Notes under the pieces: generated by a model
Databases searched by the model: none
Told to the model about the DNA's origin: nothing
The model's input: the letters and a program-made list of their open reading frames with translations, nothing else
Shown: piece after piece, positions 18,112 through 27,971 of the stretch
Layout of the letters: every line of letters starts with the position of its first letter
Numbering within the stretch: position 1 is the stretch's first letter
Assembly (NCBI RefSeq): GCF_000306785.1
Contig: NC_017955.1
Location: 4,092,001 to 4,156,000, forward strand
Length of the DNA stretch: 64,000 nucleotides
Direction of reading: 5' to 3'
Origin: Modestobacter italicus
GTDB taxonomy: Bacteria > Actinomycetota > Actinomycetes > Mycobacteriales > Geodermatophilaceae
Made by a program: the position numbers and the translations under genes

Positions 18112-20271
18112 TTGCCAGACGATAGACAGTGGAGCGAGGCGCTCTGCGACTGGTTCTTTAGGCCTGAGTTCGCTGGTCAACCGGCATACCTCTCGTGCGA
18201 TCCAGCAGTCCCCTCACTGATCGCAGAAGCCCACGGCTGGGGACTGCCCGATTCGCTCAGTGACTTGCTGAGGGCCGTCAGGGCTCGCGTCAAGCACAGC
18301 CAGCCCCTGGACCCATGGGTGCGACAAGCCATCCAGTGGCGCCGAGAGGGGAGCGTCGGGAACCCGCCGTGGGTGGCCGTGCTCGCAGTGACCGTGCTAG
18401 CCGCGTCGGGGGCCGGCAGGGAAGAAGACGGCCGCGTGCTGCACGAGCGGGCCTACTACCGTCCACTCCGACAGCTCCTGGGACTTCTGGCCGGTGCCCA
18501 ACCGCCCGGGTTCGACAGCGACATCCGAATGCTCTGGACCTTCCTGAAGGAATGGCTGGACGACCACCTCGAGGGCTCTCGAGGGCTCTCGACGGCACGC
18601 GCTCCCCGTCACCTGTCGAACGTGGGCTGGGCTATGTCGCAGGTCGTGCTGACATCGGCGGAGCGGTCCCGACTGCCAGAGTTCTTCCAGCTCATCGGCG
18701 CCGTCCCAGGCGAGGACATCACCCCCGACGCACTGCTCGCGAGCTACCTGCGGTGGGGATCGAGGCGCAGAGCGTCTCGGATCCATGACGACGTCCGTGC
18801 GCAATCGAACTTCGCGGAAATGCTCGGGGCAGCACTCCACCAAGCCCTGATTTCCTGGGATGGGCGTCCGCGTGACGAGCGCGGACGGACCACGCTTCCC
18901 CTTCTGCTCGGCTACTACAGCTCACGAGGGCAGCTTCGGCTCGTCTCCCGGGCGGCCCACGGACTGGAGAATCGTGGTCTGAAGGTCGGTGCGGACGAGG
19001 TCTACATCGGAGCGCGAGACGAGCTGTTCGTGGTGCCCGGTGATCCGGACACGGCCCTAGCTGGTCGCCCTATTCGAGCATCACTCTCTCCGTCGGAGCA
19101 GGACCCCGTCTCGGTGGCGATCGATATCCAGATGCGACTCCTTAGTACGGACATCCACGTGCTCGCCTCCAACGGCGAGCTGGGGATGTGGGTTGAGGTG
19201 GCCGCCGCGTCACTCGACCAGGAACACGTGATCATCGTCCGCGATCAAGTCGCCCCGGAAGCCGAGCGCGCGATGACGGATCTGGGGGGCGGGGCCATGC
19301 GGCTGCCCCGCATCCGACTGCCGGCGGGCTGGTGCGCGTATCACCGTTTTCACCCAACGCGACTGGCACAGGTCCCGGTTCACCTCTCAGCCCTCGTCCC
19401 TGGCCGAACGGAATTGGCCCAGTTGACCGGGGGGCTCCCCGTCGATCGCCTACGGAAGCTCTGGCTGACCGACGGCCCTCCTGACGTGATCCTGCCGGAA
19501 ATTCTAGATGCGCAAGCAGGCCGAGTGCTGCGGCTGGACGGCGCCGAGCTGCCGTGGCCCGACGACAATCGCCTGCGGCTGCGGTCCCTTGGGCTTCACT
19601 CCGGCGATCACGAACTGAGCGTCGCCGGGCGCACGATGCGACTCACTCTCCTCGACGAGGTGGTGGACCACGCGGGCCACGGCGACGCTCGGCTCACGGT
19701 CGAGCGACAGCCCGTCGAACAAACCTTCCTGGCGAGAGCCCGGGCGGCCGGCGCCAGCCACGGGTCACCGACGTCCCCCACCGACGCATGCATCACCGTC
19801 ACCCTGTGCGGCGCCCGGCTAAGCACGACCGAAGGCAGCCTGCCGCTTCTTCCGCGCCCACACCAACTGCGGGTTGGCGGGTGCTACTACGTGCTCGGGG
19901 CTCCTGGGCAGGCCGCTCGACTCCGGCCGGTCGCGCCGCCCTGGCTCACGGCCGTCGAGCCACCGCTGTATTCGCGCGACGCTGACCTTGAGTCGACCAT
20001 TGTCGGCCTTTCCTTCGCGCCACGCTGGTTGCTCTACGTGCCAGCAGGCCGACGGGCGACGGTCACCGATATCTCGGACGTCTCCGCGCGTGCCGGCCGT
20101 GACACTGCAGTTCGCGCGCCCGATTTCGGCGCGGAGATCTGGCAGCAAGCTTCACGGCATCTTGAACTCGCCGAAGTCGCGCCTCAGGACATGTCGGCCT
20201 GGCGGGCCTGGTTGTCTGCTGCTGGCTCGGCGGGCCAGTACCGCCGCTCAACTATTGGACGGCAGCCGTGA
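18112..20271 (+). CDS. Large hypothetical defence protein, DruF-like position in a Druantia type II-like operon
   Basis: This 719-residue protein starts at TTG 18112 with a good GGCGGAGG site 7 nt upstream. I see no catalytic motif, signal peptide or membrane helix. The N-terminal third is helical; the remainder is beta-rich with many Arg/Leu-rich strands. It overlaps the next gene by GTGA. The order unknown - unknown - giant helicase with DUF1998 matches my recollection of druF-druG-druE in type II Druantia, so I place it as DruF-like from position, not from recognised similarity. A tandem 10-bp repeat at 18571-18590 lies within the gene; gain or loss of one unit would shift the frame. Confidence 0.6.
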   Translation: MPDDRQWSEALCDWFFRPEFAGQPAYLSCDPAVPSLIAEAHGWGLPDSLSDLLRAVRARVKHSQPLDPWVRQAIQWRREGSVGNPPWVAVLAVTVLAASGAGREEDGRVLHERAYYRPLRQLLGLLAGAQPPGFDSDIRMLWTFLKEWLDDHLEGSRGLSTARAPRHLSNVGWAMSQVVLTSAERSRLPEFFQLIGAVPGEDITPDALLASYLRWGSRRRASRIHDDVRAQSNFAEMLGAALHQALISWDGRPRDERGRTTLPLLLGYYSSRGQLRLVSRAAHGLENRGLKVGADEVYIGARDELFVVPGDPDTALAGRPIRASLSPSEQDPVSVAIDIQMRLLSTDIHVLASNGELGMWVEVAAASLDQEHVIIVRDQVAPEAERAMTDLGGGAMRLPRIRLPAGWCAYHRFHPTRLAQVPVHLSALVPGRTELAQLTGGLPVDRLRKLWLTDGPPDVILPEILDAQAGRVLRLDGAELPWPDDNRLRLRSLGLHSGDHELSVAGRTMRLTLLDEVVDHAGHGDARLTVERQPVEQTFLARARAAGASHGSPTSPTDACITVTLCGARLSTTEGSLPLLPRPHQLRVGGCYYVLGAPGQAARLRPVAPPWLTAVEPPLYSRDADLESTIVGLSFAPRWLLYVPAGRRATVTDISDVSARAGRDTAVRAPDFGAEIWQQASRHLELAEVAPQDMSAWRAWLSAAGSAGQYRRSTIGRQP

Positions 20272-21365
20272 GCGTTGACCATGACCTCCTGCTGCGGTGG
20301 TGCTCCGAACGCGGTTCCGGCTCGTTGACCGCATTCCGGGAGGCCCACGATTGGCTCCGCGATGAAGCGGCTGACCCAGACTCGGGAAGCCCCGAAGCCC
20401 GTCCGCTCCAGGAGCGGTGGACCTGGGCGCTGCAGTCCCTGCAAGCCCTCGGACACGTAGAGGTGGATTGGCTGAAGCGACGATGGCACGTCGCTCCTCC
20501 CGTCGTGAGCACGCTGACGGACGGCGGAGGTTTCGCGCTCCTCTGTGGCGCCAGGCCTGCAGCCCTCGTCCGCCGACTCGACAACATCGTCGAGGATCCA
20601 GATCCGCGGCTACGGGAACTTTCATCGAACGTGGTATTCGACCTGCCGGTTCCCCAGCGCGGCGCCCCCGCATTGCGCCTGCTTCAGGTCCCTGCCCTGA
20701 AGGACGTTAAGGAACTGTGCTCGAAGCTAGGCATCTCCTTCGTCGACCGCGTCGCCGACCAGCTTCTGGGGCTCGTCCCTGATCTGAACGGGCTTCTGCG
20801 CCCCGGGAGGAGAGAGGACATCCCCGGGGGCATCGCTCCGGCGAAGATGACCGACTTGCCGGGTCGGCCGCTGTTCGTCGACCTCGACGCGGACCCCGGT
20901 GAGGCGGGGGCCTACGAAGTTCGACTCTATGACTCACCCCGCTACTTCTATCGACACAGTCCCGGCAGGGTCTTCGAGGCAGAGCGAGGAGCGGTCGTGT
21001 GGGCTGAGCTGCGCCGGACGGAACGGCATGTCCTTCGGTACGACGCCGCCCGCCACAGCCTTCTCGTGCCCCCCAGGATGCGCCTGCCCTCCCTGTACGA
21101 CCGGGCCGCCACGCTGCGCAGCGGACTGCTGCCCCAGCTGGAAAAAGTCGAGGTCCCGGCTGGCGTCGAGCGTGTCCGCCCACTGGCGCTCCTGCGGTAC
21201 GCGAACATCGACGTGCCGTTCGCGGAGCGGCTCGCGGGTTTGCTGGATCAACCTCTCCAGCAGCTCGGCCCCCCGGCCCCGAGACCGGGAGCATTCGCGC
21301 CCCCAGTCCCACGCCGCTCGACGCAGGCGTCGTCGCCCCCTCAGGGAAGGTTGCAGCAGAAGTGA
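20268..21365 (+). CDS. Hypothetical defence protein, DruG-like position
   Basis: The 365-residue protein starts at GTG 20268 and overlaps its neighbours on both sides by GTGA, so it is translated with the helicase. The N-terminal 70 residues are helical and could be a small winged-helix domain. The middle is beta-rich, and the last 40 residues are a low-complexity Pro/Arg/Gln tail. No catalytic motif is visible. It occupies the DruG position between the 719-residue protein and the DruE-like helicase. It probably binds the helicase or DNA; that is inference from operon structure. Confidence 0.6.
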   Translation: MSVDHDLLLRWCSERGSGSLTAFREAHDWLRDEAADPDSGSPEARPLQERWTWALQSLQALGHVEVDWLKRRWHVAPPVVSTLTDGGGFALLCGARPAALVRRLDNIVEDPDPRLRELSSNVVFDLPVPQRGAPALRLLQVPALKDVKELCSKLGISFVDRVADQLLGLVPDLNGLLRPGRREDIPGGIAPAKMTDLPGRPLFVDLDADPGEAGAYEVRLYDSPRYFYRHSPGRVFEAERGAVVWAELRRTERHVLRYDAARHSLLVPPRMRLPSLYDRAATLRSGLLPQLEKVEVPAGVERVRPLALLRYANIDVPFAERLAGLLDQPLQQLGPPAPRPGAFAPPVPRRSTQASSPPQGRLQQK

Positions 21366-24300
21366 CTACGGAAAGAGCCTTGAGCGTCGAAGCCCTGAGT
21401 CACGACCTGACCGACACCTTCCTGCGGTACTACGACACTGCGTACGGGCTTCGCGACGAAGCAATCATGCGCGAGCGAAGAGAACTCCTGCGCGGCCAGA
21501 GTGCTCTGTTCCAGGAGCCGTTCCTTGAGCTGCTCCCTGACTACGTCCTGGCCGATGCCGACCTCGCGGCAAGCTGCCAGCGCGCCGGGGTGCCTGAACT
21601 CGCTGGCTTGGCTGCCGCCGGCCTCTTGGCCGGGCGCGACCGGCTGTTCGCCCACCAGGAGCGGGCGCTGCAAGAAGCACTGAGCGGCCGCCACACCGTC
21701 GTTACCTCGGGCACGGGCTCGGGCAAGACGGAGGCCTTCCTCTTGCCGGTCCTGGCGCGTCTTGTTCGCGAATCCGCATCCTGGAGTTCTCCCCCGCGCG
21801 ATGGTGGTTCGTGGTGGACCGGCCCTCAAGGATGGGAGCCACAGCGGGCGGGGAGCCCCAGCCGGCCCGCAGCCATCCGGGCGCTCGTCCTGTATCCGAT
21901 GAACGCCCTTGTTGAGGACCAGCTCGTGCGACTTCGCCGGGCCCTTGACGGTCCCGCCGCGCGCCGGTGGCTGGACAGCACCCGAAGGGGAAACCGGTTC
22001 TACTTCGGTCGGTACACGGGCCGGACACCCGTATCTGCCGTCCGGAGCAACTCCAGCACGACAGAACTTCGGGCTGTCCTCCGGAAGCTGGACGAGCGCG
22101 GTCGACGGCTGAGGGCACGGATTGAAGCCGAGCAGCGCGCTGGCCTTCCGGTCCGGGAAGACGACGCCTACTTCCTCCCCCGGCTTGACGGCGCGGAGAT
22201 GCGGTCGCGCTGGGACATGCACGATGCACCCCCGGACATCCTCATCACCAACTACAGCATGCTGAACGTCGTCCTCATGCGGGACCGCGAAGAGGACATG
22301 CTGGCGGCGACCCGCGCCTGGCTCGACGCCAGCCCTGATCACGTATTCACCCTCGTCGTCGACGAGCTGCACTCCTACCGCGGCACGTCAGGCACCGAAG
22401 TCGCCTACCTCTTGCGCAAGCTCTTGGACCGCCTTGGTCTGCACGAGCGCCCCGAGCAGCTGTCGGTGCTCGCCGCCTCCGCCTCACTCGAAGCCGGGCG
22501 CGCCCGCGACATGGCCTTCCTGGAGCAGTTCTTCGGCCAGCCTCAGGACCGGTTCGCCGTCGTTCCCGGCGCTCTTGCCCGCCCGGCCGGCACGGGGTCC
22601 GTAGATGGGGCCGCTCCAGCGCTTGCAGAGGCGCGCGAAGCCCTCATGGACGGTCAGCTGCCCTCCGGCCTCACTCGACGGCTCGGAGTGCAGGCGGCCA
22701 TGTTCAACGCCGGCCAGGACGAGGGCCGACTCCGGGCACGCAGCTTCGCTGACTGGGCTTCCCGACTCTTCCCCGGATTGGCCCCGCAGGACCAGCGGGA
22801 GGCGATGAATGACCTCCTGGCCTGCATGGATGCGGACCCCGACGGGACGCGGCTCCGGATGCATTTGTTCTTCCGAAACCTCAACGGCCTGTGGGCGTGT
22901 GCCGATCCGGCCTGCGCGCTCGTGTCAACACGAGAACAAGACGACAAGGCACCACGGCAGCGCCCGATCGGACGCCTCTACGCACAGCCCCGGTATCGAT
23001 GCGACTGTGGAGCGCGCGTCCTGGAACTCCTCTACTGCCAGACTTGCGGCGAGCTCTTCCTCGGCGGGTACCGATCACCGGTCGCCGACCAAAGCCAGTA
23101 CCTCGTGTCTACCGTCACCGACCTGGAAGAACTTCCCGAGCGTGCTGCGCTGGCGCGCAATGCCGCGAATTACACCCTCTTCTGGCCCACATCGGACCCA
23201 ACTCAGAAGCCGCTCACCAGCAAGTGGACGCGCACCCCCTACGAGATGGGCATGGCCCGACGCCACCTGAACGTCCACACCGGTGAGGTCGCTGCTCCCG
23301 AACCAGGGAGCAGCGGGAACGGCTGGGGGTACTACGTGACGGCCGGAAAGAACGGCGACCCCAGCCGCCTGCCTGCATTCCCGAACAAGTGCCCGCACTG
23401 CGGCGACGACCGCGAGCTGAAGCTGAACTGGCTGAAGGCCGAGGACCCCAAGCGGAACCGCTCCCCGATCCGGACGATGGGTACCGGTTTCGAGAAGGTG
23501 AACCAGCTCCTGTCCGACGTCCTCATGCGCGATCTCGGCGACGAACGCAAGCTCGTCGTCTTCTCCGACAGCCGTCAAGATGCGGCACGGATCGCCGCCG
23601 GCCTGGAGAAGTCGCACTACCAGGACCTCGTCCGCCAGCTGGTCGTCGCCGTGCTCGACAGGCCCGTCGATATAGACCCACAGAAGGCGGCGGAGTACTG
23701 GTCGAACCCGGACGCCGGGGCCGACGCCCAGAGTGCATGGGACGCCGTCTCGCAGGCCGACAAGGCGCTGGCCGACGCGGTCCGCCGTGTCGGCATGGGA
23801 AAGCCTCAAGCGGACGACGAATCGACGATCGCGAGTCGTTTGGAGGAACTCCGCAGCCGGGGCTACACCCTGGCGGAACTCGCGAACCTGGTTGAACCGC
23901 TGCTGCTCTCGCTTGGGGTCCACCCAGGCGGACCGGCCCCCAGCTTGCAGAGCTATGACGCCGCTGCGTGGACGGACCTCTACGACTGGAAGGCGACGCC
24001 GCCGGCACGCCGACCCACCAACCTCCTCACCCCCGCACAACAGGCCCTATCGGACCGAGTTCACGGAGCCCTGCTCGAGGAAGTGCAGAGGAGCGTCTTC
24101 TCCAGCACGGGTAGGGACGTCGAGGCACTAGGCCTCGCCCGGGCGACCAGTCCAGTGGAAAGCAGTGCTCCGACTGGCATGTCGTCGACGACCTTCCAAG
24201 AGGTGTGCGACAGCGTCGTACGCCTCATGGGCCTGCGCCGACTTTTTCCCGAACAGGAAAAGAACGGTCGTGACCAGCTGCCGCGCAATGCCCGCGAGTA

Positions 24301-26797
24301 CCTGGGAGTCATCGCGGAAGGCGACCGCGGCATGACGGACGAACTCATACAAGCGGTTCGTCGCGCCCTCGGAGTCGGCGACAAGAACTTGCTCGACAGC
24401 ACACGCGTGCGGCTGCGACCCGCCGGCGCCACACAGTGGCGATGCACACGCTGCCGAAGGAGGCACCTGCAGCCGTCCGGTGGACGGTGCACGCAGTGCC
24501 GAGGGCTCCTCGGCCCCGCCGAGGAACGACGACTGGCGGGCTCCGACACGAGCATCGAGGCAGCTGACTACTACGCATGGCTGGCACGGGATGCGGGTGA
24601 ACCGTTCCCGCTCCGGGTGGAAGAGCTGACTGGCCAGACCGACACCAACGACGGTCAGGCGCGACAAGCTCGCTTCCAGAACGTCTTCCTCGACGAGGAG
24701 GTCCCCCAGACCAGTGCAATCGATGTGCTCAGCGTCACGACGACCATGGAGGCCGGCGTCGATATCGGCGGTCTGCGAGCGGTGGTCCTCGCGAACATGC
24801 CGCCGATGCGCTTCAACTATCAGCAGCGCGTCGGTCGCGCCGGTCGACGAAACGACAGGCTCTCGGTCGCCATGACGGTCTGTCGTGGGACTCGCAGCCA
24901 CGACGAGCACTACTTTGCCCACCCGGAGCAGATCACGGGAGACCCGCCCCCGGCTCCATACGTCGACCTCGCCAGGCCGGACATCCTCAAGCGAGCGATG
25001 GCCGCTGAGTTCCTTCGGCGAGCCTTCCTCGCCGCTCGCGAGGACTCACCGGGCTTCGCCCCTGGGAGCAATGCCCACGGTCAGTTTGGAGATGTCGCCG
25101 CCTGGCCGGCAGTGCAGCAGCACGTCGTGTCCTGGCTGAAGGCCAATGCGCCCGAGGCTGAGCACATTCTCGATGTGCTGTTGCAACATGCTGCGCCACC
25201 CCTGCAAGCACGCCGCGCCGAGCTGATGAGCTGGGCGGTGACGGAACTGCCAGCCGCGGTCGACAGGATCGCCCACGCGGACACCGGCAACTCTGCGCTC
25301 GCACAGCGTCTTGCCGAGGCCGGCGAGCTGCCGATGTTCGGTTTCCCGACTCGCGAGCGCACGCTGTATCACGAACAGCCGCATGGACGCGAGCCCGATG
25401 GCACGATCAGCCGGCAGCTCGACATTGCGATCAGCGAGTTCGCGCCAGGGAGCGAGATCGTGAAAGACAAGTCGGTCTACGTGCCTGTGGGCCTCGTCGA
25501 GTACGTCCGGCGCGGGACGCGTTGGGTGCCGATCGGCGATCCCCGCGGTCCCATCGCCAAGGTGGGGCTCTGTCGCGCCTGTGGTGCGGTCGACCCCTCG
25601 GGCACTCCTTCAGCGTGCCCTACTTGCCGAACGCCGGCGAGCGATGACGGCGTCTACCGGGTGGTCGAAGTCGGCGAGCCCGAGGGCTTCAGGACCAGCT
25701 ATCAGAGGCCCGCTGACTACGACGGCACGTACGAGTTCACTCCTCGAGCGGGCCATGCACGCCTGTCGCTAGAGAACGCCGGTGAACTAGAGGTACGTGG
25801 ACACCACGAGCTGGACCTCCGTTTCGGCAAGGCAGACGTTCTGGTGGTAAACGACTCGGCCGGCGCGGACTTCCGCTTCACCAGCGTCGCGGCCCAGGAC
25901 GGGCTCCTTTCTTTGGACTTGCTTGCCGACGACGAACGTCGCAAGGAGCTTGGACTGCCGAAGCCGGTCGGGGACCACAGCGGCGTGACCCCGATCGCCC
26001 TGGGCGCCTGGTCCCGAACTGACGCCTTGCTCGCCGGGCTTCGGTCAGTGCCAGACGGGCTCGATCTCAACCCGATGCGGACGTCGGCACGGGCCGCGTG
26101 GCTCTCGTTCGGCTTCCTGCTCCGCAACGCGGCGAGCAAGCTTCTCGACGTGGGGGTCGGCGAGTTCAAGGTGGGCGTCTTCCCGCGACCTGGGAAGGGC
26201 AACGACGCTGTCAGTGGAGCGGCGTTTCTCGCAGACAGCCTTGAGAATGGCGCTGGATACGCAACCCATCTTGGGCAGGACGCGGGGCCCTTGCTGTCTA
26301 CCGCGCGTCAGCTGGCAGTCGAATACGCGGAGCATGCTCGTACTGGGGCTGGCTGCGATAGCAGTTGCTACCGGTGCCTACGCGACCACACGAACGCCGC
26401 TTACCACCCTCTGCTTGACTGGCGGCTCGCCCTCGACCTCCTCGACGCTGCGGAGGGTCAGCCCGTCAGCCTGGACAAGCTGGACCAGCTGGCCGCCCAA
26501 CTTGCCGACACCTTTGCCGCGAACTTCGGCGGCGTGGTCCACTCGGCCGGCGGCCTGCCGCTGATCGAGGACGACTTTGGCAGCACTCTGCTCGTCGTTC
26601 ATCCTCTCGAGAGCTTCCGCGAGGGGACTTCGAGCCAGCGTGTTATCGCCGCGCACAAGGAGATGGCCGAGCGAGGCCACGGTATCTCGATGATCACTCA
26701 CACCTACGATCTCGTAAGGCGCCCTGGAGTCGTATGGACGCGGCTGGCCGCCACTAACGGATCTGCGCCGTGGGGTTCGCTGGGAAGCTCCCGGTGA
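21362..26797 (+). CDS. Giant DEAD/DEAH helicase with DUF1998 region, DruE-like
   Basis: The 1811-residue SF2 helicase has Walker A SGTGSGKT at 116-123, a DELHSYRG Walker B near 340, VFSDSRQDAARIA near 730 and motif VI QQRVGRAGRRND near 1160. Several zinc-binding clusters follow the CxxC pattern: CDCGA/CQTCG near 550, CPHCG near 675, CTRCRRRH/CTQCRG near 1025-1045. The C-terminal CDSSCYRCLRDH is typical of DUF1998. Length and domain order match DruE of Druantia rather than DISARM, where helicase and DUF1998 are separate proteins. GTG 21362 overlaps the previous stop. Its 3' end overlaps the convergent AspBHI-like gene by 44 bp. Confidence 0.85.
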   Translation: MTTERALSVEALSHDLTDTFLRYYDTAYGLRDEAIMRERRELLRGQSALFQEPFLELLPDYVLADADLAASCQRAGVPELAGLAAAGLLAGRDRLFAHQERALQEALSGRHTVVTSGTGSGKTEAFLLPVLARLVRESASWSSPPRDGGSWWTGPQGWEPQRAGSPSRPAAIRALVLYPMNALVEDQLVRLRRALDGPAARRWLDSTRRGNRFYFGRYTGRTPVSAVRSNSSTTELRAVLRKLDERGRRLRARIEAEQRAGLPVREDDAYFLPRLDGAEMRSRWDMHDAPPDILITNYSMLNVVLMRDREEDMLAATRAWLDASPDHVFTLVVDELHSYRGTSGTEVAYLLRKLLDRLGLHERPEQLSVLAASASLEAGRARDMAFLEQFFGQPQDRFAVVPGALARPAGTGSVDGAAPALAEAREALMDGQLPSGLTRRLGVQAAMFNAGQDEGRLRARSFADWASRLFPGLAPQDQREAMNDLLACMDADPDGTRLRMHLFFRNLNGLWACADPACALVSTREQDDKAPRQRPIGRLYAQPRYRCDCGARVLELLYCQTCGELFLGGYRSPVADQSQYLVSTVTDLEELPERAALARNAANYTLFWPTSDPTQKPLTSKWTRTPYEMGMARRHLNVHTGEVAAPEPGSSGNGWGYYVTAGKNGDPSRLPAFPNKCPHCGDDRELKLNWLKAEDPKRNRSPIRTMGTGFEKVNQLLSDVLMRDLGDERKLVVFSDSRQDAARIAAGLEKSHYQDLVRQLVVAVLDRPVDIDPQKAAEYWSNPDAGADAQSAWDAVSQADKALADAVRRVGMGKPQADDESTIASRLEELRSRGYTLAELANLVEPLLLSLGVHPGGPAPSLQSYDAAAWTDLYDWKATPPARRPTNLLTPAQQALSDRVHGALLEEVQRSVFSSTGRDVEALGLARATSPVESSAPTGMSSTTFQEVCDSVVRLMGLRRLFPEQEKNGRDQLPRNAREYLGVIAEGDRGMTDELIQAVRRALGVGDKNLLDSTRVRLRPAGATQWRCTRCRRRHLQPSGGRCTQCRGLLGPAEERRLAGSDTSIEAADYYAWLARDAGEPFPLRVEELTGQTDTNDGQARQARFQNVFLDEEVPQTSAIDVLSVTTTMEAGVDIGGLRAVVLANMPPMRFNYQQRVGRAGRRNDRLSVAMTVCRGTRSHDEHYFAHPEQITGDPPPAPYVDLARPDILKRAMAAEFLRRAFLAAREDSPGFAPGSNAHGQFGDVAAWPAVQQHVVSWLKANAPEAEHILDVLLQHAAPPLQARRAELMSWAVTELPAAVDRIAHADTGNSALAQRLAEAGELPMFGFPTRERTLYHEQPHGREPDGTISRQLDIAISEFAPGSEIVKDKSVYVPVGLVEYVRRGTRWVPIGDPRGPIAKVGLCRACGAVDPSGTPSACPTCRTPASDDGVYRVVEVGEPEGFRTSYQRPADYDGTYEFTPRAGHARLSLENAGELEVRGHHELDLRFGKADVLVVNDSAGADFRFTSVAAQDGLLSLDLLADDERRKELGLPKPVGDHSGVTPIALGAWSRTDALLAGLRSVPDGLDLNPMRTSARAAWLSFGFLLRNAASKLLDVGVGEFKVGVFPRPGKGNDAVSGAAFLADSLENGAGYATHLGQDAGPLLSTARQLAVEYAEHARTGAGCDSSCYRCLRDHTNAAYHPLLDWRLALDLLDAAEGQPVSLDKLDQLAAQLADTFAANFGGVVHSAGGLPLIEDDFGSTLLVVHPLESFREGTSSQRVIAAHKEMAERGHGISMITHTYDLVRRPGVVWTRLAATNGSAPWGSLGSSR

Positions 26798-27971
26798 GCC
26801 AATCTGTGAGCCGGCCAGGCGTGGTGAGATCTGCTTTCTTCAGGATGTTCACCAGGTCGACTCCGGCCAGGATGACGACGGGATGGCCGTCTTCGCGCAC
26901 TTCCTTATAAGCCTGCTCGTGGACGTGCGAAGTCGTGACGAGCACACCGAACTGCCGATGCTTGAGTCTGCTGATGAGCCGGGCCACTTCGCGGACGCCG
27001 ACGGAGTTGCCGGGCTGGTAGCACTTGGCCTCAAGCGCGAAGTCGAGCCGGACTCGGTCGGCCTTTGGACCAATCGCGTACAGACCCACCGCGTCACGGC
27101 CCCCATCGCGGCTGGGTCGAGTTACGTCGATGACTTCGACGGCCGAAGCAGCCGAGAGTCGGAACAGCTCAGCAGCACACGCTTCAAAGTCGATTGGTCG
27201 CTCGGCGAAGTAGCTCCAAAGGATTCGCAGCAACTCCGAGTCGCCTGGAGTCGTGGGTTCCTGCTCGCTACGGCTGCGATGCTGAGTTGTTGGAGGGGCG
27301 ACCAGAGATTTGTAGACATCGCCTTCCACCCAGTTGCGCCAAGCCGGCGGTGACCCCGGACCGGTGGTCTTGAGTGGGCCTGGCCCGAGCAGTTCTTCGA
27401 GCCATGCCCGAGTGACCGTACGCTCATCGAGCACGGTGAAGAGCGCCCGGTAATTCTGGAATCGCAGGCCCTCGCGACTACGCCAGATGGCCGAAAGATG
27501 CTCATCCGGCGGCGCCGAAGGCGAACCCGGCGCGAGGAGGCCGCGAAAGCGGACTGCCCTGCTAGTCGTAGATGCGCGCTCGAACAGTAGGAACGGCGGG
27601 ACTGTCGCCCGCCCGACCGTGCCACCGTGAGCTCCGTCGAAAGCAGCCCGCAAGATCCCGTTCCCGCGTCGGGGCGTGTCGTGCAAGTCACGACCGGGCT
27701 GCCTGTTGTCGCCGTAGTAGGTGAATGAGCCAGTCGTTGGGTCAAGGACGTCCGGCCAGTCTGGGTTTACGCCTGACGTGTAGAGGACGACCAAGCGGAC
27801 TGTCCCCTGAGCAGGAGACCCGGCATAGCGAAACCCCCCTTGATTTCCGACCGGCAGCAGCACCGCTAGGGGGTCATCGCCAGCATGACCTGCCGTGCCA
27901 GCCCGGTAGACCTGGTCGAGTTGGAGGTCGGCGAACCGAAGATCCGCGAAGGGCACGCCAATGGCCGTCAT
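26754..27971 (-). CDS. AspBHI-like modification-dependent restriction endonuclease with Mrr-type catalytic domain
   Basis: Residues 1-190 resemble the N-terminal DNA-binding domain of AspBHI (LQLDQVYRAG, GDDPLAVLLPVGNQGGFRY), an SRA-like module that recognises 5-methylcytosine or 5-hydroxymethylcytosine. Residues 265-385 form an Mrr-like nuclease: GGRDAVG supplies the Asp, FALEAKCYQ the Glu-x-Lys, and later strands end in VVILAGVDLVNIL. Enzymes of this group cut modified DNA a fixed distance from the site. It overlaps the Vsr gene by ATGA, so the two form one minus-strand operon. A C5-methyltransferase is encoded 1.7 kb away, so the two must differ in sequence context, or one must be silent. 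Confidence 0.8.
   Translation of the reverse strand: MTAIGVPFADLRFADLQLDQVYRAGTAGHAGDDPLAVLLPVGNQGGFRYAGSPAQGTVRLVVLYTSGVNPDWPDVLDPTTGSFTYYGDNRQPGRDLHDTPRRGNGILRAAFDGAHGGTVGRATVPPFLLFERASTTSRAVRFRGLLAPGSPSAPPDEHLSAIWRSREGLRFQNYRALFTVLDERTVTRAWLEELLGPGPLKTTGPGSPPAWRNWVEGDVYKSLVAPPTTQHRSRSEQEPTTPGDSELLRILWSYFAERPIDFEACAAELFRLSAASAVEVIDVTRPSRDGGRDAVGLYAIGPKADRVRLDFALEAKCYQPGNSVGVREVARLISRLKHRQFGVLVTTSHVHEQAYKEVREDGHPVVILAGVDLVNILKKADLTTPGRLTDWLTGSFPANPTAQIR

Noticed and set aside
18112-26797. DISARM assignment for the three-gene operon
   Set aside because: In DISARM, as I recall, helicase (DrmA) and DUF1998 (DrmB) are separate and a PLD (DrmC) follows; here both are fused in one 1811-residue protein and no PLD gene is present.
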